Of a DNA stretch of 64,000 bases, positions 53,356 to 62,108 are shown one piece after another. Position 1 is the stretch's first letter. Every line of letters starts with the position of its first letter. Source of the DNA: JAVBWO01 sp036677375 (GTDB lineage: Bacteria; Bacillota; Dehalobacteriia; UBA4068; UBA4997); NCBI GenBank assembly GCA_036677375.1, contig JAVBWO010000013.1:19216-83215 (forward strand), read 5' to 3'. The notes beneath the pieces are model-generated. The model had not been told where the DNA came from, ran no database searches, and worked only from the letters and a program-made list of their open reading frames with translations. A program made the position numbers and the translations under genes.

Positions 53356-53800
53356 TCACCCCTGACTGTTAAATTTATCATGGTACCGCTTCAACATGAC
53401 GGCGAAAGCTTCCCGGGTCATAGGATCTTGCCACTTGCAGTCACCGTCGGCATCGCCTTTGATGATCCCGTTTTCAGTCGCCCATTCCGTGGCGTCCTCC
53501 GCCCAGCTGGACGGCGTACTTTTTTCTGCGGTTTTTGCCAATTTCTTTACCTCCCCTACTGTGTTTTCAATGCCCAAGAAAGCGGCGATGTCGTCCGTTC
53601 TCCCGGCTTTGTAATACTGCTTCTGCAACTCAATATGCAGGTGCGGACCCGTGCTGTTTCCGGTGTTGCCCATGGTGCCGATTGCCTGTCCAGCCGTGAC
53701 GGTATCGCCTACAACCACTTTCAGGCTACCTTTGGTCATGTGGGCATACACCAGAGATCTGCCGTCCGACATAGTAACAACAGCATAATAAGCAAAGCCA
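53356..53800 (-). pseudogene. M23 peptidase lysin, N-terminally truncated
   Basis: The frame from about 53,800 reads DGFAYYAVVTMSDGRSLVYAHMTKGSLK on to GNTGNSTGPHLHIELQ (the M23 HxH zinc motif), then a linker and an SLH-like segment (ATEWATENGIIKGDADGDCKWQDPMTREAFAVML). The first catalytic His/Asp part is lost. Upstream the frame runs straight into the portal gene in another frame, a deletion junction. A GTG/ATG inside would give at most 138 aa without the full active site. Confidence 0.85.
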
Positions 53801-53801
53801 T

Positions 53802-54822
53802 CTTATCCATGGTCTGCTGCATTTGCTGGATCTGCTGAAATAGCGTTCCATTTTGAGATACACGTTCTGTGACCTTCTGTTTACCCTCGAAGTCCATCAG
53901 ATCTAAGGCTGCAAGCGCCATATCGGCCTGGGCCGGGTTAAAGAATCCCATACTGTACAATTCTTTGGCCAACTCGTTCTGTGCTGCACGGGAGAAGGGA
54001 TTGCTTTTCTGCGGCTTGATCTTAATATCAAATATCGGCACACGGGAGGCAGGTTCTTCTCCTTGATATGCGGCCGGCAGCGGTTGTTCTACGATACCGG
54101 CATTAGAATACTCAATGAACCGGGTATCACCCTGCGGCCCTTCAATGCGAAAACAGCGTGTCTCGTCATAGAACTGTCTTATCAACTCAATGCACAAGCC
54201 AACCAGCTTTGTATGGACGCGATAGGAACCCTTTATCATGTCACGAGACAGCTTATTGCCGCTCTCTTGGAGGGCTGCAATCGCTGCGGCAGCTGTGACG
54301 CCACCGGAGGTGCTGCCCTGGCTAAAATCACGGTTACCGGAAGTCTCTTTCAGTTCGTCGATCTTCATTTGCAGGTGGTTAACAATAAACCCGTCCAGCG
54401 GGGAAACGGCTATTTCTTTGATATTATCATCATTCAGGGAACCGGCAACATGTATGAAGTCCTTTGACCAATCGGCATACTCTTTTTCATTTATCCCGCC
54501 GTTATCCTTAATAAACCAGCGTTTTTTACCGGCCATTAAAGCGTTCTTCATAATGATCTGATTTAGCTTATCGATATACATTTGCGGCTCGCGCATGATG
54601 TCAATGTACCCAAAGCCGGTAGGCGTGCCCTCTTCCGGGAACAACACGTCAAAATATACCGGATACTGCCCATGGTTGTACCAACCTGTCTCGGCATATT
54701 GCGGATCATTCTCGGAAGCATAGAGAAGATTATCTCCCACGAATTTGCAGTAATGCAGGAGAGTCTTGCCGTTTGAAGCCTTAACCTTGTAATACCAATC
54801 CACCACAAGGCTTTTACCCTTG
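53802..54822 (-). pseudogene. Phage portal protein, both ends truncated
   Basis: About 340 residues read ENKGKSLVVDWYYKVKA, YPVYFDVLFPEEGTPTGFGYID, MREPQMYIDKLNQIIMKNALMAG and RDFSQGSTSGGVTAAAAIAALQESG, as in portals of tailed phages. The N-terminal third is gone; the nominal ORF start here is an out-of-frame read of the terminase. At the 3' end, after QQIQQMQQTMDKM, it fuses to the lysin frame. Two deletion junctions bound the fragment. Confidence 0.85.
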
Positions 54823-55417
54823 TTCTCTCGATCTCTATCACTCTGCCGTCCGGCGCTAGGATCTTGTACCGCCCTTTGAGGGGTGTAAGCGGCGGCGCGG
54901 CGGTTATGAAACGGTCCTTGACCCAGCCATGCCCTACCCCTCCTGGGTTGGTCGTCGCCCGGATGTACACCCTCGTCCCGGGCCCGCCGGGACGGTTGCG
55001 AGAGAACATATAGCTGTATTCCTCCCATGTAAAGTGGGTCAGTTCGTCGAATCCGATGAAATCGTACCGCTTCCCTTGGTAGTTGGTGCGGTCTTGGGTG
55101 CGGTGCATCGAGCCAAAATAGATCTTGGCGCCGGCAGGAAATGTCCAGCAGTGGTCGTTGCCGTTATATTTTGCCCTCGGATAGGCCCGTTTGTATATCT
55201 GCATGGAGCGATCGATCAGCTCCGTGAGCTGCGGGAAGGTCTTACGCAGAAGCAGCCCCGAATAATACGAGATATGTACCTGTCTCAATGCCTCCGCCAG
55301 CAGAGCGTCGCTCTTGCCGCCTCCGGCAGCGCCGCCGTATAACGCTTCATATTCCGGCCGGCGCATAAAGGCGGCTTGCTTGGGCTGCGGCGACCAGATG
55401 ATATTATTCATTGGCAT
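54822..55417 (-). pseudogene. Large terminase, C-terminally truncated
   Basis: About 199 residues of the packaging ATPase: MNNIIWSPQPKQAAF, Walker A LYGGAAGGGKSDALL, Walker B FIGFDELTHFTWEEY and coupling motif IRATTNPGGVGHGWVKDRF, ending at GRVIEIERTR. The nuclease domain is missing; the frame then continues out of phase through portal sequence. Start at MPMNN (55,417) overlapping the small terminase. Confidence 0.88.
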
Positions 55418-55893
55418 CACCGCCATTAGGCCCAGAGGGCAACGCGTCGACCTCGGGCAATATAATGACTCCTGTTTCGGCATGATCCCCAGGCGCTCTG
55501 TTATTCCCGGCCTTATCACCCAGCATCCCCAAGTGTTTCATGAGTAGCTCCAATGCCTTGACTTTATCGACCATTTTCACTTCGCGCTCTACGATATTCC
55601 CTTCTTTGGTGGGGATCGTCTTCACTTTGATTGAGGCGATTGCCGCCGTATCGTCCCGCGAAGCATTGTCTTTGATCGTGGCGTTTAAGGCGTCCACAAC
55701 ATCGGGAGGGTTGAGCCGGGCGATCCTGGCCAGTTCAATCAGAACGAGATCCGCATTGATACCGGTTCGCTTGGACCGTTCGGCCATAGCGGTCTCTATA
55801 TATACGCGGATTGCAGGTTTTGATAAGTTCTCGCCTCCGATCGCTCTCGCGCTCTCCACGCTATAACCGGCGCGAATGGCCGCCTGCGTGGCG
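55404..55893 (-). pseudogene. Small terminase, N-terminally truncated
   Basis: Genuine sequence begins at NATQAAIRAGYSVESARAIGGENLSKP, the usual second helix of small terminases, and continues to the end. The normal first 10-20 residues are replaced by a read of the recT gene in another frame (an ATG at 55,925 keeps it open). Possibly still expressed as a hybrid, but the DNA-binding N-terminus is altered. Confidence 0.8.
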
Positions 55894-56409
55894 TTAGCCA
55901 CCGTCCTTGGTTTTGAACATGCCATAGAACCAGACAGGTTCTCCTCTGTTTACCTTGGCAGGGATATGTTTCAAACCAGGATCTAAGCCGTATTCAAAAT
56001 CAAAAACATCGTTCTCGTACACCGTATGAGCCTGGATGATGCTAACCTCCCCGCTGCGGTAGGCAAGATCAATGAGGCCCTTATATCCCAGCTGGAATTG
56101 GCATTCCAGGATGCCTTTATTCTTATACGGGATCAACCAGGCTTGTCCCAGGGGCGTATTGGGCTCCAGGCCCAGCTGCGCTGCCGTCATCATAGCGCCT
56201 AAAAAACTCTGGGGCGTGGTATGGGCCAACTGCGGATTGGCTGAAAGGGCCGACAAGGTGATCCTGGTGAACCGTTCCGGCGTGATCACGGAAGGCAGGG
56301 CCTTGGCGATCTCCTTTTCCATGGACTTAATATAATCTTGCATGGTCTTAGGCGGCTTCTTCTCCGTCATGGCCTTATTGGCTTCCGCTGCTTTTTGAAT
56401 GGTGTTCAT
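55894..56409 (-). pseudogene. RecT recombinase, C-terminally truncated
   Basis: About 171 residues: ITPERFTRITLSALSANPQLAHTTPQSFLGAMMTAAQLGLEPNTPLGQAWLIPY and FQLGYKGLIDLAYRSGEV are the RecT core. RecT is normally about 270-300 aa, so the last third is lost where the frame stops after KDGG at the junction with the small terminase. It follows yqaJ with an ATGA overlap. Confidence 0.87.
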
Positions 56410-57326
56410 GCCTCTTTCCTCTCTTTCACTTCGAATTTCCTGAAGCTCGCGACATTGTAATAATCCTCTAATCCGATGCCGGGGTTCTCCTTAGCAAAGG
56501 CCTTCACATTAAAGTTGCTCCGGGTCTGTTTCTTCCAACGTACCAGGTAATTTCCACATTGGCCCAGCTCTTCTTTTCCCAGGTCTGCCTTCAGTTGCTG
56601 CTCGCAAAGCTCTTTTCTCTGCTCCAGATCCTTCATACAATCCTTGATCTCCAGGTACTCCCGGATCACCTTCTCCCGGCCGAACAGCTCCACCGGCGTC
56701 AGATTATCAATGCTGTCGGCATAAATGGTTGCCAAAGCCTCCGACGTGGCCGGCAGGCCGTCCACAGGCGGCGGCGCGTCCTCTTCCACATAGCGCCAGA
56801 ACTCTTTTTCTGCCTTCATGAGCGCGGTGATCTCCGCCTCGTCCCGCTCGATAGTGAACCATTTGAAACCCTGATTGAGAATCACGACAGCAAGATACCA
56901 ACGGTCGGCACCGGTGACGGCCATATAGTGAACACACTGGCAGTAATAGTTTTCCGGGTATTCGCCGTTTTTGAACCGTTTCAGGTTCAGAATGCTGGTA
57001 GTCTTACATTCAAGCCCGGCATTCTCACCGACGATCCAGCGGTCGATATTGGCATGGGCGAAAGGATAAGCCGGGTTTCGTAACATGGCCGTTTTACGGC
57101 GGCACTTCTTGCCTGTAGCTTCTGTGAACCGCTCCGCCACATATGGCTCCAGATCCCTGCCCTGCCGCATGGCCTCGTTATCCGGTTTCTCCGGCAACCG
57201 GCCGGTCTTGTCCGCCCATACCACATAGGGGGTAGACCAAGGGTTTAACCCCATAATAGCCGCTGCGTCTGAACCGCCTATCGACCCGCGCCGAAGTTGC
57301 AGCCATTCCCCGCGTTCCATCATCAT
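56406..57326 (-). CDS. YqaJ-family phage exonuclease
   Basis: A 306-aa protein. WLQLRRGSIGGSDAAAIMGLNPWSTPY and AHANIDRWIVGENAGLECKTT with YYCQCVHYMAVTGADRWYLAV carry the lambda-exonuclease-like PD-(D/E)xK motifs (Asp, then Glu-x-Lys in LECKT). It makes single-strand tails for RecT. Intact here although its partner is truncated. Confidence 0.92.
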   Translation of the reverse strand: MMMERGEWLQLRRGSIGGSDAAAIMGLNPWSTPYVVWADKTGRLPEKPDNEAMRQGRDLEPYVAERFTEATGKKCRRKTAMLRNPAYPFAHANIDRWIVGENAGLECKTTSILNLKRFKNGEYPENYYCQCVHYMAVTGADRWYLAVVILNQGFKWFTIERDEAEITALMKAEKEFWRYVEEDAPPPVDGLPATSEALATIYADSIDNLTPVELFGREKVIREYLEIKDCMKDLEQRKELCEQQLKADLGKEELGQCGNYLVRWKKQTRSNFNVKAFAKENPGIGLEDYYNVASFRKFEVKERKEA

Positions 57327-57445
57327 GGTTCTTCTTCCCTGTTCTCATCCCAATATGTTTCCCACCGGTCCTCAGGCTCACCCTTCTCCTCCTGGCACAT
57401 CATGCAGCCGGTACATTCCCCGCCGTATTTACAAGCTAAAGCCAT
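57323..57445 (-). CDS. Small Cys-rich phage protein
   Basis: 40 aa: MALACKYGGECTGCMMCQEEKGE. Four cysteines in C-x5-C-x2-C-x2-C could bind zinc. The ATG follows AGAGGAAG at 7 nt, and the stop overlaps the start of yqaJ. Function unknown; similar short proteins occur in this place in other Clostridial phages. Confidence 0.6.
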   Translation of the reverse strand: MALACKYGGECTGCMMCQEEKGEPEDRWETYWDENREEEP

Positions 57446-57489
57446 CTTGACACTTCCTCTCATACCAGCTATACTGATGTTGGATTGTT

Positions 57490-57582
57490 TTACAGCTGCT
57501 CCGGCAGCCCGCCGCCTATGTCTGCGCCAACAGATTGGGCGGCTTTTTCTATTTCCATACAAATGAATTTCTTAGGATTCAT
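57490..57582 (-). CDS. Tiny coupled phage ORF (30 aa)
   Basis: MNPKKFICMEIEKAAQSVGAD and a short tail. GGGGGTGAG lies before its ATG, which overlaps the stop of the preceding gene (ATGA). Not recognised; the coupling is the main support. Confidence 0.4.
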   Translation of the reverse strand: MNPKKFICMEIEKAAQSVGADIGGGLPEQL

Positions 57583-57881
57583 ATACTCACCCCCACCAGG
57601 AAACCCACGATAAAGCATGTCCACCCTGCCAGGGTCATGATAAATCTTATGTCCGATTCCCGCCGCAAGGCTCTCATGCGGCTCCTGATTGTTTGTTTGA
57701 CCTCCAGTTCCGTCATGGCGCGGCCTCCTCTCTCCCATGCTTCGATTGCTCTCTCCAAAGCTATCAACCGCTTCGCTGCAAGTTCTGTGTAGTCTTCCCT
57801 TGGCACGATCTGTTTGCCAATATCGGTAAATATTTCTCGTTTCAAGCCGGTCAAGATATCGGCTGATTCAAGGTTGTCCAC
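57579..57881 (-). CDS. Phage early protein with C-terminal membrane helix
   Basis: 100 aa: a charged helical part (EDYTELAAKRLIALERAIEAWERGG) and a C-terminal helix about 82-99 (IMTLAGWTCFIVGFLVGVSI). No family recognised. It might be two genes, since an internal ATG before TELEVKQ also has a plausible site. Confidence 0.5.
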   Translation of the reverse strand: MDNLESADILTGLKREIFTDIGKQIVPREDYTELAAKRLIALERAIEAWERGGRAMTELEVKQTIRSRMRALRRESDIRFIMTLAGWTCFIVGFLVGVSI

Positions 57882-57933
57882 TTCCCGGGATCACCGTCCT
57901 TTTTGATCTAAAATCCCTCGGGGTGTAAAGAGC

Positions 57934-58119
57934 CTAACCGGCTAGCCGGTCCCTCGCTTTCCACGCCTCCCATTGTTCGCGGATGATAATGGTTTTCGTT
58001 CTCACGCTGGAGTTGTCTACAATGCCGGGCAACTTCCCCTGTTCTATTAGAGCTGTTACGCGCAGCGGGGATATCCCCAGCTCTTTGGCAACTTCGGTTC
58101 GCGGTATAGTGCAGCGCAT
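57934..58119 (-). CDS. Excisionase-like HTH protein
   Basis: 61 aa: IPRTEVAKELGISPLRVTALIEQGKLPGIVD, then REQWEAWKA, a MerR/excisionase-type helix-turn-helix. GGAGG 7 nt before the ATG. Probably early regulator or recombination directionality factor of the prophage. Confidence 0.7.
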   Translation of the reverse strand: MRCTIPRTEVAKELGISPLRVTALIEQGKLPGIVDNSSVRTKTIIIREQWEAWKARDRLAG

Positions 58120-58134
58120 TACGGTACCTCCTTT

Positions 58135-58377
58135 CTATGCCGATTTGTCTCGATTGGTACACTTTGTGAACATAGATGCAAAAAAAATGTCCATAAACGC
58201 ATCCTGTGTAATTTCTAATACTTCAACGGGTTGGCGGATTTCTCCATTGCTGGGTTCTTGAATGCCATTAATAATCCTAGATGCCTTATTTCGTTTCCAC
58301 CCCATGGCTTTCGCAAAATCACCAATAGTTTTATATTGCGAAAGAATTACACCGCGTAACGTGAGCAGATTATTCAT
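58135..58377 (-). CDS. Cro-like HTH regulator
   Basis: 80 aa: YKTIGDFAKAMGWKRNKASRIINGIQEPSNGEIRQPVEVL is an HTH of the phage Cro/DUF739 type. First leftward gene opposite the repressor. Its 3' part also holds a TTTGTGAAC copy (58,163). Confidence 0.75.
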   Translation of the reverse strand: MNNLLTLRGVILSQYKTIGDFAKAMGWKRNKASRIINGIQEPSNGEIRQPVEVLEITQDAFMDIFFASMFTKCTNRDKSA

Positions 58378-58400
58378 TGTGTATCACCTCCTTGGTTTAC

Positions 58401-58497
58401 TTTGTGAACAATTTTATAATAGCATTTCCCCTCCAACCTGTCAATCACTTTGTGTACTTTTTAAATATAATTTTAAAAAACCGTTGATTTTGTGAAC
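58401..58497. promoter_or_regulatory. Repressor operator region
   Basis: TTTGTGAAC at 58,401 and 58,489 and TTTGTGTAC at 58,449, all in the same orientation, in the divergent region between the cro-like gene and the repressor. A fourth copy is at 58,163. These are good candidates for operator half-sites. Confidence 0.65.
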
Positions 58498-58551
58498 TTT
58501 TTATGCAATAATCCATTTATACGAATTAATTGCGTTTAAGGAGAATTGAAA

Positions 58552-59202
58552 ATGGCTTTAAAAATAGTTTCTAATTTTCCAGAAAGATTGAGAGAAGCAC
58601 TAAAGGATACCCAAGCTAATATTCTTGCCGAGAAAATTGGCCTATCAAAGCAAGCTATCTCAATGTATATATCTGGTAAACGCAATCCCAAAAGACCTAC
58701 AATTGAGGCTATATCAAGGGCACTAAATGTAAATCCTGCATGGTTGCTCGGATATGATGTTCCTAAAATTTTAGAGCCAAAGCTCCCCTCCAATGCTATC
58801 CCAGTAGGCCAAATGGTAAATATTCCTATCGTAGGCCGGGTCGCCGCCGGCCGAGGATGCTATGCGGAAGAGGATGTTGAAGGTTATGAGCCTGTGAGTC
58901 AGGATTGGCTTTTGCCTGGAGAAAGATATATTTTTCTTCGAGTAAAAGGTGATTCCATGTGTCCCAAATTTATTGAAAATGACCTGCTTTTGGTTCAGTG
59001 TCAAACATCGGTAGATTCCGGAAGTATTGCGGTGGTGACCATTGATGAGGAAGACGGCGTAGTAAAGAAGGTCAACTATGGGCCGAATTGGATAGAGATG
59101 GTCAGCGAAAATCCGTATTACCCGCCGCGCCGCTTTGAGGGCGCGGAAGTATTGAGGATAAAAGTTGTCGGATTGGTTAAGAAAATGATCAGAGAAGCTT
59201 AA
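58552..59202 (+). CDS. CI/LexA-like phage repressor (HTH plus S24 peptidase)
   Basis: 216 aa. HTH at about 22-45 (ILAEKIGLSKQAISMYISGKRNP); a cleavage site Ala99-Gly100 in VAAGRG; catalytic Ser135 in GDSMCPKF and Lys172 in VVKKVNY. RecA-stimulated self-cleavage would induce the prophage. The ATG at 58,552 is spaced 8 nt from AAGGAG; an upstream TTG is too close. Confidence 0.92.
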   Translation: MALKIVSNFPERLREALKDTQANILAEKIGLSKQAISMYISGKRNPKRPTIEAISRALNVNPAWLLGYDVPKILEPKLPSNAIPVGQMVNIPIVGRVAAGRGCYAEEDVEGYEPVSQDWLLPGERYIFLRVKGDSMCPKFIENDLLLVQCQTSVDSGSIAVVTIDEEDGVVKKVNYGPNWIEMVSENPYYPPRRFEGAEVLRIKVVGLVKKMIREA

Positions 59203-59210
59203 TAAAAAAG

Positions 59211-59239
59211 GCCCCTCCGGCATGCGATATCGGAGGGGC
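59211..59239. terminator. Terminator after the repressor gene
   Basis: GCCCCTCCG / CGGAGGGGC stem with A6 before it. Homologous stem-loops recur at 61,141 and 61,984. Confidence 0.85.
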
Positions 59240-59251
59240 TTAAACCTAGAA

Positions 59252-59874
59252 ATGCTTTATTATCAGAATGGATATATAGCCTATTACCTATTAAGTACCC
59301 CTTCGTGTCGAGTAATTATCAAAGGAGTTTACATATGAACCAAAATGAAGAAGCTATCGTAAGCACTTATAATTCTTTTAAGGTACTTTTTCAAGATTAC
59401 ATGAAGCAAGAAGCAGCTAAAAATCAGGTATCAAAATTGAAGCTTCTCTTCAAAAAAGTTGACCAAAACAAATCGGCGAATAATTTCCCCAGTCTTTTAG
59501 CCAAATCCAAAGACGCCTTAAATGTTCTGCAAAAAAAGTCTGGTGCCCAGTTAGACACGGATTTTAGCGCGTTGAAAACCTCGCTTATCAAGTGTATGAC
59601 TACATTCAACAATCTGCTCGCAGCCCAAATCCATCTTAATAAAAGAATGGATTCCAAGGCACAGGGTAAAAAGTATCCTTGGAATGAATATTCGGTAGAC
59701 CTGAAGAAATTCCAGGATTACAGGCGCGACTTAGAAAACATGTTGCCTGAATTAAGCAAGTTATATAAAACAGCTCTCGGTAATTAATAAAAGATTTTTA
59801 GAGATCTGGAATCTCGCGGATTATTTTGAGGTCTCAGAGGCTTTTATGAGACAAGCTATGCTTTATTATTAGAA
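59252..59874. repeat. 17-nt direct repeats around the 150-aa unknown gene
   Basis: ATGCTTTATTATCAGAA at 59,252-59,268 and ATGCTTTATTATTAGAA at 59,858-59,874, 16 of 17 identical, flank one gene. Confidence 0.7.
59335..59787 (+). CDS. Unknown helical protein, prophage accessory gene
   Basis: 150 aa, mostly predicted helix with many Lys and Leu (for example QEAAKNQVSKLKLLFKKVDQNK and NNLLAAQIHLNKRMDSK). No signal peptide or membrane segment. Not recognised. AAAGGAG 9 nt before the ATG. A single-gene cassette between two direct repeats, following the repressor terminator, as expected for a lysogeny-expressed accessory gene. Confidence 0.65.
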   Translation: MNQNEEAIVSTYNSFKVLFQDYMKQEAAKNQVSKLKLLFKKVDQNKSANNFPSLLAKSKDALNVLQKKSGAQLDTDFSALKTSLIKCMTTFNNLLAAQIHLNKRMDSKAQGKKYPWNEYSVDLKKFQDYRRDLENMLPELSKLYKTALGN

Positions 59875-60009
59875 AGGGTAAGTGCCGCACCCCGCGAGGG
59901 ATACGCCAATTGAAATTGCCCAACAAATGCCACTTTTTGCCCATGGTTGCGCCTCACATAGGTACGAAATGAAATAATGAAATAAATAATAAAAAAGAGG
60001 TTATGCCAA

Positions 60010-61014
60010 ATGGATAATACTCAATTAGAACTGCAAAAAATCTTATTGTATACGACAGAAGACAGCCGAATAAACGTAGAAGTATATTTTGAAGATGAAA
60101 CCTTTTGGTTAACCCAAAAAGCAATGGCGGAATTATTTGATACAACAAAACAAAATATCGGTCAGCATTTGAATAATATTTTTGAAGATAACGAACTGGA
60201 GGAAAAATCAGTTGTAAAGAAATTCTTTACAACTGCTTCTGATGGCAAAAATTATAATACAACGTTCTATAATCTTGATGCCATTATTGCCATCGGCTAC
60301 CGGGTAAATTCCAAAAGTGCAACCCAGTTCCGCCGCTGGGCTACAGAAACCTTAAAGGAGTATATAATTAAAGGCTTTGTGCTCAATGACGAAATGATGA
60401 AAAACGGCAGACCTTTTGGCAAGGATTACTTTGATGAGCTGTTGGAACGCATAAAGGAAATCCGTGCCAGCGAGCGCCGCTTTTACCAAAAAATTACCGA
60501 CATCTATGCACAATGCAGTTATGATTATGACCAGCAAAGCGATATAACAGATAAGTTCTTCAAAACTGTTCAAAATAAATTATTGTTTGCTGCTACGGGG
60601 CATACTGCTCCTGAATTAATCGTAGGAAGAGCAGATAGTACAAAAGATCATATGGGGTTAACAACCTGGAAGAATGCCCCTGATGGAAAGATCTTAAAAT
60701 CCGATGTTTCTATTTCCAAGAACTATCTTGAAAAAGAAGAACTACAGCACTTAAATGATATTGTTAATATGTATCTAGATTATGCGGAAAACCAAGCCAA
60801 ACGAAATAGACTGATGTCCATGCAAGATTGGGTAAATAAACTAGATGCCTTTTTGCAATTTAATGAATATGAACTACTGAATTATCCTGGGAACGTGTCT
60901 AGAAAGGTTGCGGATGAGCTAGCAAACAAAGAATATGAAAAATATCGTGTCAAACAAGACAAAAATTATATTTCAGACTTCGACAAGGCTACTCAAAAAT
61001 ATCTTAAGAGTTAA
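60010..61014 (+). CDS. RhuM family protein
   Basis: 334 aa. FWLTQKAMAELFDTTKQNIGQHLNNIFEDNELEE with VVKKFFTTASDGKNYNTTFYNLDAIIAIGYRVNSKSATQFRRWATETLKEYIIKGF is the RhuM (virulence protein) domain, containing an HTH-like part. The C-terminal half also follows the family. RhuM proteins are widespread on mobile elements and in defence regions; their activity is not settled. Own ribosome site AAAGAGG. Confidence 0.88.
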   Translation: MDNTQLELQKILLYTTEDSRINVEVYFEDETFWLTQKAMAELFDTTKQNIGQHLNNIFEDNELEEKSVVKKFFTTASDGKNYNTTFYNLDAIIAIGYRVNSKSATQFRRWATETLKEYIIKGFVLNDEMMKNGRPFGKDYFDELLERIKEIRASERRFYQKITDIYAQCSYDYDQQSDITDKFFKTVQNKLLFAATGHTAPELIVGRADSTKDHMGLTTWKNAPDGKILKSDVSISKNYLEKEELQHLNDIVNMYLDYAENQAKRNRLMSMQDWVNKLDAFLQFNEYELLNYPGNVSRKVADELANKEYEKYRVKQDKNYISDFDKATQKYLKS

Positions 61015-61195
61015 AGCAGTATTACCTTCTGCAATTGATTTCTAAACTTCGAGGTCACCGCATCTCACATGTGTGCTTGATTAAGCCTTAAAAGCATCAA
61101 GGCGCTAGAAAAAGAATAAAACAGCTTAAAAAATAAAAAAGCCCCTCCGGTACGGCTATACCGAAGAAACTTAAATCTAGAAAGGGGACCTTTAG

Positions 61196-61972
61196 GTGTG
61201 GGAAAAAGAGGAGTTAAAGCAGAGAGCAAGATCTGTGTTGAAAAAAATTTATTGGAAGGCACTATTAGTCAGCTTCATAATTTTCTTGGCAACACCTTCC
61301 ATCACAATCAAGGATAATAATACCGTTTATAATTATTATGAAAAACTCTTAAATTGGTTTCATCTAGATGTTTTTTCAGATTATAAAACATATACTGTTG
61401 TTCTAACCGTTGCTCTTATTTTTACATGTTTATTCCGAGTATTTCTAGGATTTCATCTAGAAGTTGGTGGGAAAAGATACTTTGTTAAGTTGGCTCAATA
61501 TAAAGACAACAGCAAATGTTTCCGCTTTGCATTTACAAGCCAGCATTATCAAGCAATAACATTCACCATGCTTCTCAGAATCGTTAAACTTTTCCTTTGG
61601 TTTTTATTGCTACTCATACCAGGTGTTATCAAAAAATATGCATATAGAATGGTACCCTATATTCTAGCGGACAATCCAAATATCGGATGCAAGAAAGCAA
61701 TTGAACTCAGCAGCAAAATGACAGAAGGACACAAAATGGATATGTTCATTTTAGACTTATCATTTCTTGGATGGGTCTTACTGGGTTTACTAGCTTTTTT
61801 AGTTGGGGCAATATTCGTACTGCCTTATATGGATGCAACTTATGCTGAATTATATTTAGTATTGCGTAGAAATGCATTAGAAAACAAATTCTGCAGCTAT
61901 GAAGATCTTCTATTAGACCCTACAGATCCACACGAGAACGACAATCCAAATAGCGATCCTGTATTTGAATAA
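61196..61972 (+). CDS. DUF975 family membrane protein
   Basis: 258 aa. LKQRARSVLKKIYWKALLVSFIIFLATPS at the start, LGFHLEVGGKRYFVKL, and LLLIPGVIKKYAYRMVPYILADNPNIGCKKAIELSSKMTEGHK are DUF975 motifs. Four or five helices. It starts with GTG after AAAGGGGACC, a ribosome site that may pair with GCCCCT at 61,142. Role unknown; unusual as prophage cargo. Confidence 0.85.
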   Translation: MWEKEELKQRARSVLKKIYWKALLVSFIIFLATPSITIKDNNTVYNYYEKLLNWFHLDVFSDYKTYTVVLTVALIFTCLFRVFLGFHLEVGGKRYFVKLAQYKDNSKCFRFAFTSQHYQAITFTMLLRIVKLFLWFLLLLIPGVIKKYAYRMVPYILADNPNIGCKKAIELSSKMTEGHKMDMFILDLSFLGWVLLGLLAFLVGAIFVLPYMDATYAELYLVLRRNALENKFCSYEDLLLDPTDPHENDNPNSDPVFE

Positions 61973-62023
61973 TAAATAAAAAAGCCCCTCCTTCTGTTCG
62001 CACCAGAAGAAGAGGCCATGATA

Positions 62024-62104
62024 AGGAGTGCACTGGTATACACCCTACACACAGGATAAGTATACCAAAAACACTCCTAAAACACAAGAAAAAGGAGTGT
62101 TTTT
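62024..62104 (+). promoter_or_regulatory. Integrase leader with two mutually exclusive hairpins
   Basis: A 12-bp perfect hairpin (AAAAACACTCCT, 62,067-62,078, with AGGAGTGTTTTT, 62,093-62,104) ends in Ts and buries the integrase ribosome site AGGAG. An upstream AGGAGTG (62,024-62,030) can pair with the same CACTCCT, with an inner GGTATAC/GTATACC stem, to free it. Confidence 0.7.
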
Positions 62105-62108
62105 TATT

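Noticed and set aside
53736..55028. 430-codon ORF as one intact protein
   Set aside because: Its first 70 residues are terminase DNA read in the wrong frame and its last residues are lysin DNA. Only the middle is portal.
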